From: Hofstenia miamia
Taxonomy: Eukaryota; Xenacoelomorpha; Acoela
Direction of reading: 5' to 3'
NCBI GenBank assembly: GCA_004352715.1
Contig: SCFE01000045.1
Coordinates: 1,750,493-1,814,492, forward strand
Length of the DNA: 64,000 nucleotides
The notes beneath the pieces are model-generated. The model worked only from the letters and a program-made list of their open reading frames with translations, ran no database searches and had not been told where the DNA came from. Made by a program: the position numbers and the translations under genes. Below, one piece after another: positions 1 through 13,486 of the stretch; position 1 is the stretch's first letter; every line of letters begins with the position of its first letter.

Positions 1-221
1 GAATAGTGTTTATAGAATACCAGAATATTTATTGTATTTTGGAATCATTCTTTTGTTATAAATCCTGATATTGATTTGCATTCCTCTGTCATTTGAATTT
101 TACTTCCCTGATTATAGAGATTTATTTATTTTAGTGTTCACATTTTTTGATCTATTACTCAATTATTTTTTCCAAGTTAATGTCTTATTTTAGTGTTTCT
201 CGATAGCAGAATATTTTTCCT

Positions 222-3200
222 ATGTCCAACATTTTTAATGTAGGACGAAGTTCTGCTGACTATGAAACTTTAATTAATGAGGTTAGTGTTCAACACTACT
301 GGAGATTTTGTTAATTATTAATTTTAGTTGAACCTTTGCAAAAAGAAATTAGCTCGAAAAAAGGAGTCGCTTGACATTATTGCTAAGGATTTTGAAAAAT
401 GCGTTAAAGAAAAAGAAAGTTATCGGGCTGAATTAAAAAATGTTGTCCGAAATTGTCACTGCTCTGCTGTTTCGAATTGTTTTCTCTCACAGGTGACCAT
501 TTTATCTTATAAATGATTCTGTAATATTTGTACTATTTCTATTTTCTAAATATTTACTCTGGCAAATTTTAGGAGTTCAAGGGTTATGATGTTGAAGAAC
601 ATGTAAGTAATAGTTTATTAATGCATACAAAGTTATTCAATCAGATACTTTCATGTTTTTAAAGCAAGTCTTATCTCAGAGAACTGTTCATATCTCAATT
701 GAGAATATTTATAAATACTATATTTGTTAATTACCTTAAAAATGTTTTCAACGTCGCCATGAAAGGTTAGATACTATTCTATTTCATAATTGGAAGTAAT
801 TTACATGTATTTTATGTTTAGCCTCGGCTACGAAGTGCATCATTGGATCAAAATAAATGTTTACAGAACGAAATCAAGCGACTTAATGAACTTTATGCTG
901 AGGCACAGGAAGATATTAAGGTATGTTATATATTGTTTATTCTATTTTCGAAGCAGATAAAATATATTTAGCTGTTGCGCGAAACAATCGCTCGGCAACG
1001 AATTGGGGACTCTTTGGAAACTGCGACCACCAAATCATCAGATAGAGAATTGTTGATTACCGAAATAGAACAATTGCGAATTAGGGTATCATATTAGTGA
1101 ATAATATTATTATAAGTCTGCCTGCAAATATTTATTGATTAGCAGCAATTTCTGCCCAGAATGATTTTTATGCATTAGCTGTTATTCAGTAAAGTAATTG
1201 ATGTTAATATAACTAGTGTGCATTAACATTATTAAAATTCTTGTGTTTTTTCATTATTAATCCAGATATTCATTAATTTTACTTCTTAAAATTTTTAATG
1301 ACCACTGATAATAGGATTTGTGAATTTTGCACAAGATCAGAGATTTACTGCATCATGGGAAGACTCATTAGTATGGCTGTATTTCTTGTTAATATAAAAT
1401 CTTTTAGAATGATGAACTACAAATGGAGTTAGATGATTTGAATGACCAAAAAAATGAATCTAGTGTCGAAAAAGAATATTTTCATCAACGTTCGGATCGC
1501 CTAAATGCGGAATTGAATCGTATTCTGTCATCTGAACTTAATGAAATTCTAGATATTGATACTCTTTTAATGGAAAACAGGTTCATACTTATACATTTTA
1601 ATTTATATACCTAAATTGTGTTTACAGATTGCTTAGGATACAAATTATATTCTCAATACAAAAACAGATTGCATAGAACATGATGCCAGTGGCAGTTATT
1701 TTCTCAATAAGCGTTGCTTTACAAATTTGGTAATCAATGGTGTCCCTTGGATTATTAATGAGAAATAATAAAGCAAGAAATATCACAAATAAAAAATTTT
1801 CATGTTTTTCTTATCTATTGAAGAAAGTCATTTTGAAAAGATATAATTTCACATATTTTTTAGACATTTACTAACGTCCGAATCAATTTTTTAAGGAATA
1901 ATTGATTCTTTTTCAAGGCGTTTTATTTTTCAAAGTTGTACTTAGATACTTGAAAGAATGTGTTAAAGTTCTACAAGAAGACAAAAAACAGAATCAAGCT
2001 CAGTTTCAACGATTGCGGGTGAGATTATTAGTTTTACAATATATGAAGGCTCTGCATGTTTGAATTTTTTGTAGAATTTATCTTTATATATTATAGGTTG
2101 CATATTCTGTAAGTATTTTGAAGGTGATGGGTTAAATAATACGAAATAACAGGTGACCTATCTAACAAAAGTTCATCGTCGTAAATAAATAGATTTTTTT
2201 TATCTTGTCATTAATGTAATATGTAGGGTGATTTTTTGTAGCTGAAAAAATGTGGCTATTATAGATTATACTTTCAAAATGTTGTAAACCCGTTTGAGAA
2301 GGTTACAGCAAAAATTTTCAATGATAGCATTGAGTTTAAAACGATTGTGGTGCATATATCTTCCAAAACGCAATATAAAATCTAAGCAACCGCACCTATG
2401 CAGAGTAACAAAACAAAGGCAAAAATCAGCCAGTTCTATCAAACATAAAAATTGTAGTGATTAAGTCGTATCTGTAGATGTTTTCATGCAAAAATTATCT
2501 ATCTTTAGCGAAATTTTTGATAAACATTGAAGCTTCGCTCTACTGTGATTGAGGTTGCCCGTTCTGCTGGAAAAATATCGGTTTGGCTGCGTGCTATAAT
2601 ATCTTTGATTTCATTTCGCGGGATTTTTATCCAGGTATTGGTTTTCACCAGCCAAGACCAAGTTGATTTATATCTTGTGAAGCGTCATAAGTGGTGTATG
2701 CAACTGACTGAACTTTTCCATGCACAACCACCAATCTGATTGCATAGCCTTGTAACCAGCAGGCACTGTCGTTTAATGATCCAAAAGTACCTCTCATCTT
2801 GAGTAAGATATAATAGCTTTTATACATCTCGTCCACCTCCTGGTTGAGCAGATATTACTTTAATTGTAAAGTCTTCGATTTTTGTACTTTGCAATATAGA
2901 AATAAATGCTTTATATCATATGTGCAGGTATGGGGTAATAGTTTAAGCACCTTAAGCAACTTTTTAGTACCTAAACTGACAATTTTCAAAATAAACAATT
3001 TTTTAGAAAAATTGATCTTGTTACCAACTATTTATATTCTTTTGTTCACCAATTATTATTAGTTGGTGGGGTACCTGACTTAATGCTGCCATTTTTTATC
3101 ATGAATATTTAGATGTTGTATTAGAAATGCTCCCTGGGAGCAGCATTATTGACAAAGTCATGGAAATTATTGAAAAAGAGAAATCGAAGCTTGTGTCTCA

Positions 3201-4461
3201 ACTGGCTTGTATAGCCGGAAATTATCGTCCCTTGATATATGCAATTAAAAATTGCAAACATTTTCGAAGTCAGGTGTTCTGGAAATTTTGAACCATGTGA
3301 AGGAATCCATGACCCATCAATTCAATGCGGCAAGGAAAAACTTCGAAATGTTTTGGATAAAAATATTGGATTGAGTGAAATACGGATGGCGAATGAGGCA
3401 ATATCAAAGGGGCATGAAGTCGTTGGAAACACTCTTGTATCAATTGGGAATTCGGTGGAAATTGCTGTTGAGAGTACAACCCCGATTGTTTCTTGTGACA
3501 TTGCGCGGAAAATTTGTGATGCAACAGTATCTTAAAAGATAACCCACTTTGTGTAACTGAACAATCAATTCAGAAACAAACATTTTGTAATTGTAATGTA
3601 TCACTATAATTTTAAGCAACTTTTAACCACCTTTTTCGACAATTTGTTATCACCTAAAATCCCAGCCCTGCACATGTGCCATCTGCAAAGGCTTTACTAT
3701 GTTTGCCCTAGTGCGTGTCACCATTAGATTTGCTTTCCAAGCTAAAGTGACATTCCATAGTGAATAACGGTTTATTGGCATGCATTGTCATTCCTTGTGA
3801 AACATTTTAACAGATCTCAGAACCCTTCTTTTCCGACCTACCTTCAAGTGTAACACTAAAATTAGAAAGATGTAATGTTAGCATCAATTTATCCAGATTT
3901 ATCTAAAATATCTTATCTGTATAAATACTAAAAATAATTATTTCTCTGCCAACTTGCAAGTCAATTGCTTCTTCTATGAATAATAGCTAGTGATTCGTGG
4001 TTTTATAACTTTCCATTAAAAGTTGCAAATTTTGCTTTTACCTTGGAAAGGTGCATTTAAGTAGCACCAAAATCCCTAGTTTGACATGCGCCTGTATACA
4101 GTAGATGTTTTTTAGGAGTTTTAGCCAATTATAATTTTGTAAACCAATGTTACAAAAAGTCACCCTAATGATATGTCTGCTCTTTTCTTTTCTAAAAGTT
4201 TGTGTTCCTCTCAAAAGTTTGTAATGTTTTACAACTCAGCAATATTTGAGTCATGTGCTATATTATAATTGAAATTTCGTTTGATTATCAGTTAAATTTG
4301 TGCTAAAGCATGCAATTGCTTAAAAAATGTAACGTTTTTCTGCTTGAAATATTATTTATTTAGGAATGTGTGAAGAAAAAGAAGACATCTTCATTTGCAA
4401 AACTGGGATGCGAAATTAAAAATAATGGATTTGTTGTGACTCCAGCACAAGGTTTTCTATA

Positions 4462-4496
<35 letters not shown>

Positions 4497-7400
4497 ATTA
4501 TTACAATGTAAAAGTTCTGTTATTTCATCGCAGGATACGATTAACAAAGCATCTTGTTGTCCTACTTTTGAAGGACTGATCAGTGACATGCTTCTCTGGT
4601 TTCCTTGATTACTTTAAAATAGTTGTAAAGGATGATATTCTGTAAAGCTTTTTAGATGTTACTATTAGGCTCGTATAAATAAGTAAGAAAATGTCCATCA
4701 TATGTAAATTTATTGCAAAAATTACTTATGACATTTTCAATTTCATAAATTTCTCAAATTAATGCTTTACGGGTTTTTTTTTGATGCTGGGCCCATTTTA
4801 GACGACCTTTCGTCAGTTGATCATTGAAACTTGAGGTAAGTGTAGATGCCATTCTTGTAGAGAACGTGTTTTAATGCTGACTTCATATGAAAATTTCACT
4901 TTGCTACTCGACATAGCTTGCAATATGAAGTGTTACTCAAATATCGAGGGAGACCATTTCGACCGTGCCTTCAGATGTACACTACCCTGTTGACAAGTAC
5001 TGACGTCTGATTCTTTTCGCTATCCATAGGGCTTTGTACATCATGTTTGCAATTTAATTTTGGTTGTATTTGATGGTGGTGGTGGTAAATAATCAGATTT
5101 CGCATTGTTTGCTTAACATTCTTTAGCGAGGGCAGAAATTAAGCACTGTGTTTAAATTTCTTCATACCATTTATGACAGTCTGCTCATGATTACAGGAGC
5201 TTGAAGATATATTAGTAATTGATTGCATTTTTTATAAACAAAAATTACTACAAACAACTTATCATTCATAAAATTTTTGAAATAAATCAATTGAATATTT
5301 TACTGCAAATTTGTAATTGTGACATGCATCCAATTATATTTAGTCTGTTGCTAAACCAGATGGCCCTCACACAATAAGAGTCATGAAATTTTAAAAATCT
5401 AGCCTTGCCTAAATTGTAGATTTGGGTTCCTCAATCTCGATTACATATAAGAGGCCAGTTTGATCATTTTGTGTTGAGAATTTTATATTGTAGGATTGGC
5501 TTTGTAAGAAAGCTACTAATAGAATTTGTATTTATATATTGCCTTATAGTTAGAGGTTTCCTAATGGGTGGCTCCTCCAAACTTCCAGTTACATCATCTT
5601 CATTAAATGACTTGCAGTCGTTAGCTGTAGCACTGACCGAAGCAATCAACGATAAATCTACCGCACTTATCCACCAGAGAAATACAAACAAGTAAATGTT
5701 TTTTTATTTTACGTGGTATTTCACATTATTTAGATTATGTTAATGGTAAGTTCTCAAGAATTGTTTTCAGACCATTATTATTCATTGTTTTAATAGTATC
5801 TCCGTACTTTTTAGTTTTTTTCCTCTTGTGAATATACTTGTTCACGCATTTTCCGAGAAAGTGTGCTCGAAAGTTTTACGTGTTTTGCCAATTTAACATT
5901 CCACTTCATATTATTTTGCTAAGTATTTTCAATTGCGCATTGCACTTAAGTAATATGAATAAAATCTGTTGTGGAAATTATTTCAGTATCAGTCATCTCC
6001 CGATGTACTACACCTTTTGTTGAAAATTCGAAAATATTTTTTACTTTCCTTTGATTTCAAAGTCATTCTGCTATCCTAGATCTACGTTTCGTCCGTAATA
6101 TTCAACTTTTTTTACCATTGTTCAAACTTGAAATTGTTTACCTTCTAAGCATTTACATCCCAATGAAATGGTTACATAATTCAATGTAACGCTCAAATTC
6201 TCAAAAAAAAATTTAAGCCGGTTATTTATTTTTATGTTGAACAATCTAGTCATATTTTGTAAAAAGTGCAATGATTTATGAGGTTCTCCATTTATATGTA
6301 TACAAATGAGAGCTAGTCTTTTGGAGAAGCCATTTATTTAAGGGAGAGCAGAAAATTTTTATTCGAAAGGGTTTTTACCTTATGAAAACCACTACAAAAA
6401 TATTTTTGTCACTGTGTTATTTTGATGACCCTATGCTAACTGTCAAATAAGATCAAAATTTAAATGTAATTATTTGTATTGTTATGAATTCAACAGAAAA
6501 GCGATTCATTAAATAATAATCACCGTAAAAACGTGTCGTTTTTCACTCTATGAAATAATTAATTCATGATAACCATGTGCAAAAAAATATTTTACTACAA
6601 TGACAAATAGTTGGAAATTTCTAAATTTCATTAAATATTATAATGAAAAGAACGTTGTAGGGAAAATATTAAAAATTTATTTGAGGTTTTGATTTCATTA
6701 TCTAACAGTTTTTATTCCGTTCATTCCGTCATCTATTTATCATTAAGCTTAGGAGTGCGGATATCTTTGTGATTCTTTCCCTATTGGGGGCCAGGACCTG
6801 ATCCGTCATAATACGCAAATACCGATAACATTTCACTTGGTTTAAAGGTGTTTTTCAGATGCAATGCTTATTAGAAAAGGGAATATGATAGAATTGAATA
6901 CATAAAAATACATTTCGCTTTGGAGCACTGTAAATCACCAATGTCTGTTTCTTTATCAAAGCTGTGATAATTCGAAAATTGTTTTTGGTTAAGTTATGTC
7001 ATTATAGGTTGATCTCACTACATTCGTTTTATATTTTTTGTTTTCAAATTTAGAACTTTAGATTTTGCATATATGGATTTTCTATAAACTTTCCTTATCA
7101 AATTTGTTGGGATTTACTGTTCCTTTAAGCTTTTTCACAATCCGTTTAGAATCCTTGCCAAAAGAATCACTGACTTGGAAAATAAATTGAAGTCTGTTGA
7201 AACCTTTGGTGACATTAAAGGTACTTTTTTAACTTCTGGTTTTCGAGTGTTTTGTTAAGCCTTCAAAAACTTTTTAATGATAATTCAATTTACTCATGTT
7301 TAGTTTTTGTTTTAACTAATTTTGTATATGCTTTTACAAGAGAAATGTATGTAATGGGACTTCACCCAATTTATCATCTTGGTTTTCTGCTGTTCAACAT

Positions 7401-8834
7401 TTGTGAATCAAAGCTCCAGTAACCTCTTCAAGCTTATGATTAATGATCGAATCTATAATGTAATCATTTTCATAGTTCCAATGTCTATCTAATTGTTTCC
7501 GAGAGATTTATTAATAAGATGACGTGGGAAATAATGCTGCTACATAGATTATGTAAAACTGGAAGGCATGTAGACATGAAATATCTGCGAATTATTGAAA
7601 AAGTATGATTTTGTCCATTATTATTTTTCCCTTTAAATTATGAATCACAAGTGATTAAGTCATTACTTTTGCTAGACTTTATCGTCCCTTTTCAATTGTT
7701 GAATTGAGCAGGCTGTCTAATTCCTTTCAACCGTTTATGTCTGTTATTTTGCATTTATTTTAATTTACTAATCGAGAAACACTTCCTTCCTCTGCATCTT
7801 GCATGCCATTTTCTTCCTTGGAATACTTTCAATAAATTCTTACAATATGCGTGTTTTGCGTAATTTTGATTCTTCTGATTGAAATTCTCTAGGAATTCTC
7901 ATAAAATTTGTTATCTAGACACAATTGCCTGGTGTTTCAAGTACTGGTTTGCGCTTTATTTTGGACAAATGTCGCCGTTTGTTACACTGTGCTGTGATCA
8001 AAAAACTAATATATTACTCAACGCGCACAAGTTATAACTATAATTTCTACCTAAAAAATTGAGCTAAAGTTGTATTAAAACCATCAAATTAAGTCACCTC
8101 AATTTATTGAGTAAAAATTGAAAATGTTCGAACAATTTATAGTGATTATCACTAAGGAAATTTCTCTCGCCATTGGTCATACTCGCAAGTACAGATTTGT
8201 ATGGTCTGTTCCTTTCATAATAAAATTTTGACATTTGTTTCCAGGGAGAAATTTCTTAAGAACTTAGTGATTTTTTCCAATTTTTCAAATGAAGAACTTT
8301 ATTAATATGTTCCTTTAAGAGAATCTGTATGTTATTTCATGAAAGAAAGATATCATCTAACAGTCTCTTTGCTCGTAATGTTTATTCCAACAATAGCATT
8401 CTCGTCATTCTTTAATAGCATTCTGAACTTTGTTGGATCCTTCTATAGGGATCAATATTTATTATTTGCTGAACTACAATTGGTAGACTCAATTATTTAT
8501 TCATTTTTTGATTATTCATGTCTTCGGAATTGACTGCATCATCCGTTGAATTAATTTTCTCAAATTGTGTTATTTAGATCGAGTATCACAACTCTATCAG
8601 TTGAAGGAAGATCTGCGTCAAGAAGGTGAAAAATTACCTTATAACTATCATGATTTTTACTACAATACCGTAGAATCTCATTTTGGAATTTAATGTTTTT
8701 TTTCATAATTCGAATTCTTTTTTTTAATTATAGAATGAAATTTGTTGCAATTGGCTACTTTGATCGTGGTTTCAGTCGAACAGAAGCCGTGGAACAGCTT
8801 AGTAGATACTGCTTACGATCACCGAGCAGCATAG
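222..8834 (+). CDS. CCDC149: CCDC149-like coiled-coil protein, 12 exons
   Basis: Exons read by eye: 222-281, 328-492, 573-602, 822-920, 972-1085, 1408-1580, 1946-2018, 4364-4451, 5550-5691, 7150-7220, 8578-8625, 8776-8834. All join in phase (1122 nt, 373 residues). The product is mostly coiled coil. Identity rests on stretches that match animal CCDC149 in order: CKKKLARKKESLDIIAKDF near the N terminus, LLRETIARQRIGDS, LNEILDIDTLLMENRYLK across the exon 6/7 junction, LQSLAVALTEAI, and TNKILAKRITDLENKLKSVE across exons 9/10. The molecular role of the family is not established. The first six introns are short (46-322 bp) and later ones reach 2.3 kb. Weak points are the donor after 4451 (GTTTTC), the acceptor at 5550, and the last exon, which may be alternative to 9426-9580. 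The ATG at 222 lies 13 nt after a CAG acceptor-like site. Confidence 0.85.
2019..4363 (+). other. Intron 7 of the CCDC149-like gene
   Basis: A 2.3-kb intron lying between exons that match neighbouring parts of CCDC149. No further CCDC149 exon was recognised inside. It holds a broken coding-like stretch at 3113-3535, listed separately. Small ORFs near 2527-2836 occur on both strands and match no family I recognise. Confidence 0.5.
3113..3535 (+). pseudogene. Unidentified broken coding-like segment
   Basis: Three consecutive open stretches in three frames: about 3115-3270 (contains IIDKVMEIIEKEKSKLVSQL), 3271-3375 (contains HVKESMTHQFNAARKNFEMF) and about 3360-3535 (contains LSEIRMANEAISKGHEVVGN). 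The composition looks protein-like in each. Two frame shifts would be needed to join them, so a decayed retrocopy or gene fragment is the simplest reading. Family not recognised; chance ORFs remain possible. Confidence 0.3.
4452..5549 (+). other. Intron 8 of the CCDC149-like gene
   Basis: 1.1 kb with a (TA)n run at its start. No coding or element signature seen. Confidence 0.5.
4466..4492. repeat. (TA)n microsatellite
   Basis: About 26 bp of alternating TA just after exon 8 of the CCDC149-like gene. Confidence 0.8.
5692..7149 (+). other. Intron 9 of the CCDC149-like gene
   Basis: 1.46 kb of AT-rich sequence. The small ORF near 5838-6023 does not resemble a family I know. Confidence 0.5.
7221..8577 (+). 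other. Intron 10 of the CCDC149-like gene
   Basis: 1.36 kb of AT-rich sequence between two in-phase exons; nothing else recognised. Confidence 0.5.
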
Positions 8835-9425
8835 TTTATTAGTTAGTCTTACTAATTAGTGTATACGATCAGGTGAGACATGTAGTTATTATGTTTAAGT
8901 CAATGTATAAAACAGTTTTACTGAATATAACTATGGTGAGGATAGCGATTTTTAAAATTAAATTTTAATTTTATATATGTATATTAAAATATGCATGAAA
9001 TCTTCAGTGTCTCCAAATGAATGTATTGATGTATTTTTATTTTGTCAAAAACTTTGCTGTGGGGGTTTGTGCTTTAAATTTTTAATCCTGTCGTGTTTTG
9101 TTGGACTTGTGGTGTGGATTTGTAAATATTTCTTTGTGGTGTTGTGTAGGTTCTTTGTCTATATATGTAATTTATTTTATATAATATTAACTTATTTTTC
9201 ATGTTGTGGGTAGAAATTTTCTATCAATGATTATGGCAAAATTCAAAAATCAAGCATGGGATAGGTTTAGAGTTAATGTTATCTTGATTGAAGCCTCGGC
9301 TACAAATGTGTTATTTTCCCTGATGTTTACCAAATTCTTGTAAGATATTAGAACTTTAAAAATACAGGTTCTTGAATAAATTTTTGAATTTCATACAATG
9401 ATTAAGCTCAGATCAACATTCTTAG

Positions 9426-9580
9426 AATTCGAACATTCTAATGCTATGGCCGAAGCCTGCACTGATAACCAGCAACGCCAGCAGAGTAGTGACATTTTGG
9501 ATGATTCATTTACTGAGTCATCTTCCAGTATCAGTCAGGTCCAGCCTCCTAATCAGAACAGCATTTCAAATCTCTTGTAA
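9426..9580 (+). CDS. CCDC149: Possible alternative 3' exon of the CCDC149-like gene
   Basis: An open stretch that joins in frame to the donor after 8625: the leftover G plus AA after the TTCTTAG acceptor gives a Glu codon, then about 50 Ser/Gln-rich residues (including DILDDSFTESSSSISQVQPP) and TAA at 9578-9580. The exon at 8776-8834 ends in its own TAG and is followed by AATAAA at 9375-9380. The layout therefore suggests two alternative terminal exons, the proximal one with its own polyadenylation signal. Which is used cannot be decided from DNA. Confidence 0.45.
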
Positions 9581-10430
9581 CACTTCCTGACTTTCTGAGG
9601 TGGTGCTATTTTATTTATAATAATTTAATTTTTGTAATTTGTGATTTGTATATTTGGCTGATTCTGAAAATTGTATATTTTGCTGAATTGTTTTGTAAAT
9701 TATGTATTTGTTCTTGTTGTCCTGCTCTTAGAGAAACTAGTGGGGAAAAGTAGATTTATTTATTTATTAAAACGTTACAAAAAGGGGGGGGGTTTCACTT
9801 TAAATTTTTGGAGTTGGCGTTATTTTTAATATTAATTCGTAGAATGGGGTAGTTTTTTACAATTTCCCATCACTCCAAAACATTTTTTATGTAAGTATAG
9901 AAACAGTTAGACATTGGTCAATTAATTTACGCTATTGTGTTTGCATGTTGCACTGGTTGATTTTGGATATCTCACACAGAATTATTTCCCTATGAAAAAT
10001 TATTAATCCAGCATCATTTCGTTTATCGTTTTACTTGAAATGGCATTCTGATATTGATGGAGATTCTTAATTCTCTGTGACTTATTGTAATATTTAGCGT
10101 GCTACGTGTAATTTCTGTTGTAAATCTACATAAAGGTAGTGTTTCAAGAATTACATATGCATGGTCAGATACACAAAATAGATAAAATATTTTCCGAAAT
10201 TCATAATGTAGTTCAAACAAATTGTTTTTAGAATAAGACCTTAAATGCCAATAATCACGTTACGTTCAGAGAATGCATGCCCGGTGTATTTTAGATCGGA
10301 CCGTACACCTTTGCCCTAACCAAATTCATGAGCATAAGAATAATAGCAATTACCAACATCTGCGATAACTAATTTTTTTCATGCGTTTTTATAAGGCTCC
10401 TAAATTATGCAGTAAATGCTAAGATTAGGG
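9581..10430. other. Gap between the CCDC149-like gene and the retroelement cluster
   Basis: The first few hundred bases are probably 3'UTR of the longer isoform (ATTAAA near 9766). A G-run lies at 9784-9791. Nothing else recognised. Confidence 0.4.
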
Positions 10431-11610
10431 ATAAGATAAGAGATTCTTTATTCAATAATTGAAAATTTTTCTGAATAGCGTCATTAAATTCACAACACAT
10501 GTACAATTTACGTAAATTACAAAATCTTCCAGGCTGTGGATAATTCACTATAGTACTACTTTAATAACGAGTTATCTCTGTAGTAAATGTAAAAATTTTA
10601 TCCTAATTATATTTTTTGCTTAAAGAAAAATTTTAAATGCCTTTTAGAGGATTTCAATTTTTCAGTATTTTTAATTTCTTTAGGTAGCTAATTCCAGGTT
10701 CGAAGTGAGAAATTAATGAAGAATTTCTTTAAAACGTTTTTTTATACTTAGCACATGTAAAAAGTTTTGCTATTGAATTCTGTTTAGGATTAAATTCCGG
10801 CATTTTAATCATAAGGTGGTTTTTGATTAGCTTGAAGAATGTCATAAGAGTTTTCAAAATGACTAGCTGTTTTGGAGAGAATTGACCTAGAAAATAATGT
10901 TTAGTTTTCAATGAGTTTTTCGCTGAGATATTTAATGCCAATTTTAATGGAATATCAAGTTTTCTATAAAGCATATCGCCTAGGTCAGTAAAGAAAATGT
11001 TTGCGTAATTAGGGTGACTCAATAAAAGCATGGAAAAATTGAATTATCTCGCAAGGTGATAATTGTCTAACTACTAGTGTCATCGTTTTTATACCTAAAG
11101 CAAATTTTCTAACTACTCAATTGATGTGAGAGTTGAATTTTAACTTTGAGTCAATAGTTAATCCTAAATACAATAGGAACATTAATATTATTTACATTTA
11201 AAGTCACTGCAGAAATATCATAATTGTTTTTATTCGGCTGTAAAATACAAAATTATGTCTTAGCTTCATTAATATTCAACTTGTGCGCACAAAAATGTTT
11301 TGACAATTTGTTACAATTCAATAGATTCCGCTGCTAGGTGCATTAATGAATTATCGCTGAAAATGCATGTGTCATCGGCATATTGGCTAAATTACAATTA
11401 GTTATCGAATGCATGTCATTTACATAAATACTAAAGTGAAGAGTACCTAGAAACTTTATAATCTTTGATTGAGGTAATTAGTTATCAATTGCTTACTACT
11501 ACTAGAAAATGCAAAGTAGGATAGTTTTTCAATTTGTATGTTATGATTAATTGAATCAAAGCCTTTTAAAGATCTAGACAAGCTCTAGCTACAAATTTAT
11601 TTGAATTGAA
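10430..11610 (-). mobile_element. Decayed CR1/L2-like LINE fragment (RT)
   Basis: Reads on the minus strand. From the 5' side there is a KGFDSINH motif near 11560 (RT motif A), QYADDTCIFSD near 11385 (catalytic YADD box), and then an open stretch at 10729-11031. That stretch resembles the C-terminal end of the RT at 17261-19126 (SHPNYANIFFTDL against SHFNYANILYTDI). It ends near 10430 with an AATAAA-like signal. Many frameshifts; no function is possible. Confidence 0.75.
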
Positions 11611-11618
11611 GTATCTAT

Positions 11619-11666
11619 ATTTAGAGTTGCTTCTTACAGTATAAAATACTGTTTGCAACTCTAAAT
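11619..11666. other. Perfect-arm hairpin
   Basis: A 12-bp arm at 11619-11630 (ATTTAGAGTTGC) is matched by its reverse complement at 11655-11666. Nested inside is a second inverted pair at 11636-11642 and 11646-11652. It lies at the junction of two retroelement fragments. Confidence 0.6.
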
Positions 11667-11669
11667 AGC

Positions 11670-12608
11670 GTCAAACAATAGAAATTAAGGAACAAAACAT
11701 ATACAAAGATATTTACAAACAAATTACAATTACTAGCTTGGGCTATGGCGAATTTAGGTTAGATGCGGTCTATTGAATAGTCACTATTATCAAATTTAAA
11801 ACCTCGCCATTTGTATTCAAGCCTTTCGTTTGTATAACTACAGAAGTACTTTTTAATTCCCTTTTTGAATACTCTTAATTTATTTATTTGTTTTATAAAT
11901 TTAGGTAAATTATTCCATATATTTATTGAATTTTTCATTATTATCTTGTTGGCCTAATTCTTAGTGCTCTATGATTATGTCTAAGCAATATTTTAGAGGA
12001 TAGAAAGTTGGATTTGTGGTATGGAACAATATTATTAAATATTTTAAAAAAAGTAGCTAATACGTTTTTATAAATAATGCACTGTGGATTTAGAAATTTT
12101 TTTCTTAAATTTTTTGTTTTCTGAATTCCTGTTATATAACTGATTAACTGCGATTTTCATAGCCCATTTTATTTGCACGTTGAGTTTATTCAAATTTGTT
12201 GATTTAGGTAGGTACTCAGTATGTTTCCAAAATTATAGCGACTTAGTATTAATGTGTGAATTTATTGAATTTTTGCTATGGTTGGCAGCTGTTTTGATAC
12301 ATTGTTAAGAGCCTTTACTAAAATATCCATTTTCTTAATAACACTAGTTATTTGTTTTGTAAATTTAAGTTGAGAATCAAAAATGTTACCTAAATATTTA
12401 AAAGAATTAATTTTTTCTATGTATGTGTCATTAAATTTCAATTTCTATTGTGAACTATTTATGGAATTATTGTTAGATTTAGGTCTAATTAAGCAAAGTT
12501 GAGTTTTAGATGGGTTTATTCTTAGTTTTAGTGAAACAAAATATTGTGCGAAAAGAGTGCAATTTTCTTCGAGAACTTTTATAGCAATTTCAGGAGACTG
12601 ATATGAAC
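11670..12608 (-). mobile_element. CR1-like LINE, 3' portion, split by an insertion
   Basis: Minus-strand RT remnant. The open stretch at 12445-12600 includes FAQYFVSLKLRINPSKTQLC, matching the segment just after YADD in the RT at 17261-19126. Further down (11880-12120) the nucleotide text resembles the 3' end of that element around 17190-17300. It is the downstream half of the copy whose upstream half is 13487-14880. The two were separated by the plus-strand insertion at 12616-13486. Confidence 0.7.
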
Positions 12609-12615
12609 TAAATAG

Positions 12616-13486
12616 CAACAAAGAAATAATTGAGCAACCAAGAATAAAATATTTAGGAGTGTTAATTGACAATCAATTAAAATTCAAAGATCATATAAAT
12701 TCTTTAATTCAAAAAATGGCTGGTACCATCAAGTTAATTAAAAAAATAACCAATTTATTACCAAGAAAATGGATCGCAATGTTTAAGTCAATGGTTGTAT
12801 CAAAATATGCGTATTCTTGTTACTTGCTAACAAATCTATGTGAAAATTCTAATAGAAAATTAAATAAGATTTTCAATTGGATGAACAAAATTATCAATAG
12901 CAATAATAATCGAATTATAAAGGAAAATTGGCAAAAGATTCTATGTTATTATATCCAGATGATATCATTCAACAAAAGATCTTGGAAATATCTTATAAAA
13001 TGAAAGATAACATCTCCCTAACATAAAATATTAGACGTGGTACATATCAATGCAAAATTATGAAGAATTCATTCTTAAATATTGCAGTTAAATTATGGAA
13101 TAAATTGGATATTGGACAAAGATACTCGATCTGAAAAAAAGTTTCAATTGTTTAAAAGGAAAATGACTAATTTTATCAAGAATACTCCAACAAAGAATTA
13201 TCTTACCAGTCAAAGAATTACTTCAATAGATACAAAGTACTAAGTATATCATTCTTCTATTATCAATCTAAAATTAATGACTAAGAACTTATTTAACTAT
13301 CCATAGAAAATACTTTTCGAAACTAAAATGAATCATTATAGTAACCAAGAAATATCACTATCTTTACCTCTGCAACAAAGAAATAGAACCAATTCAGTTA
13401 GTACTTAATAGTGGCTTTTTGTACACTTTTTCTCTATATTGTAGAAAGCACTAACTTTATTAATAAATAAATAAATAAATAAATAG
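12616..13486 (+). mobile_element. 5'-truncated LINE inserted inside another LINE
   Basis: Plus-strand RT C-terminal fragment. The open frame at 12620-13003 carries KYLGVLIDNQLKFKDHI, the conserved segment after the RT palm, followed by a thumb-like region. It ends in tandem (TAAA)n at about 13463-13483. The seven bases TAAATAG occur on both sides (12609-12615 and 13480-13486), as expected for a target-site duplication. Removing the insert restores the minus-strand reading from YADDTI into the downstream RT segment. Confidence 0.75.
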
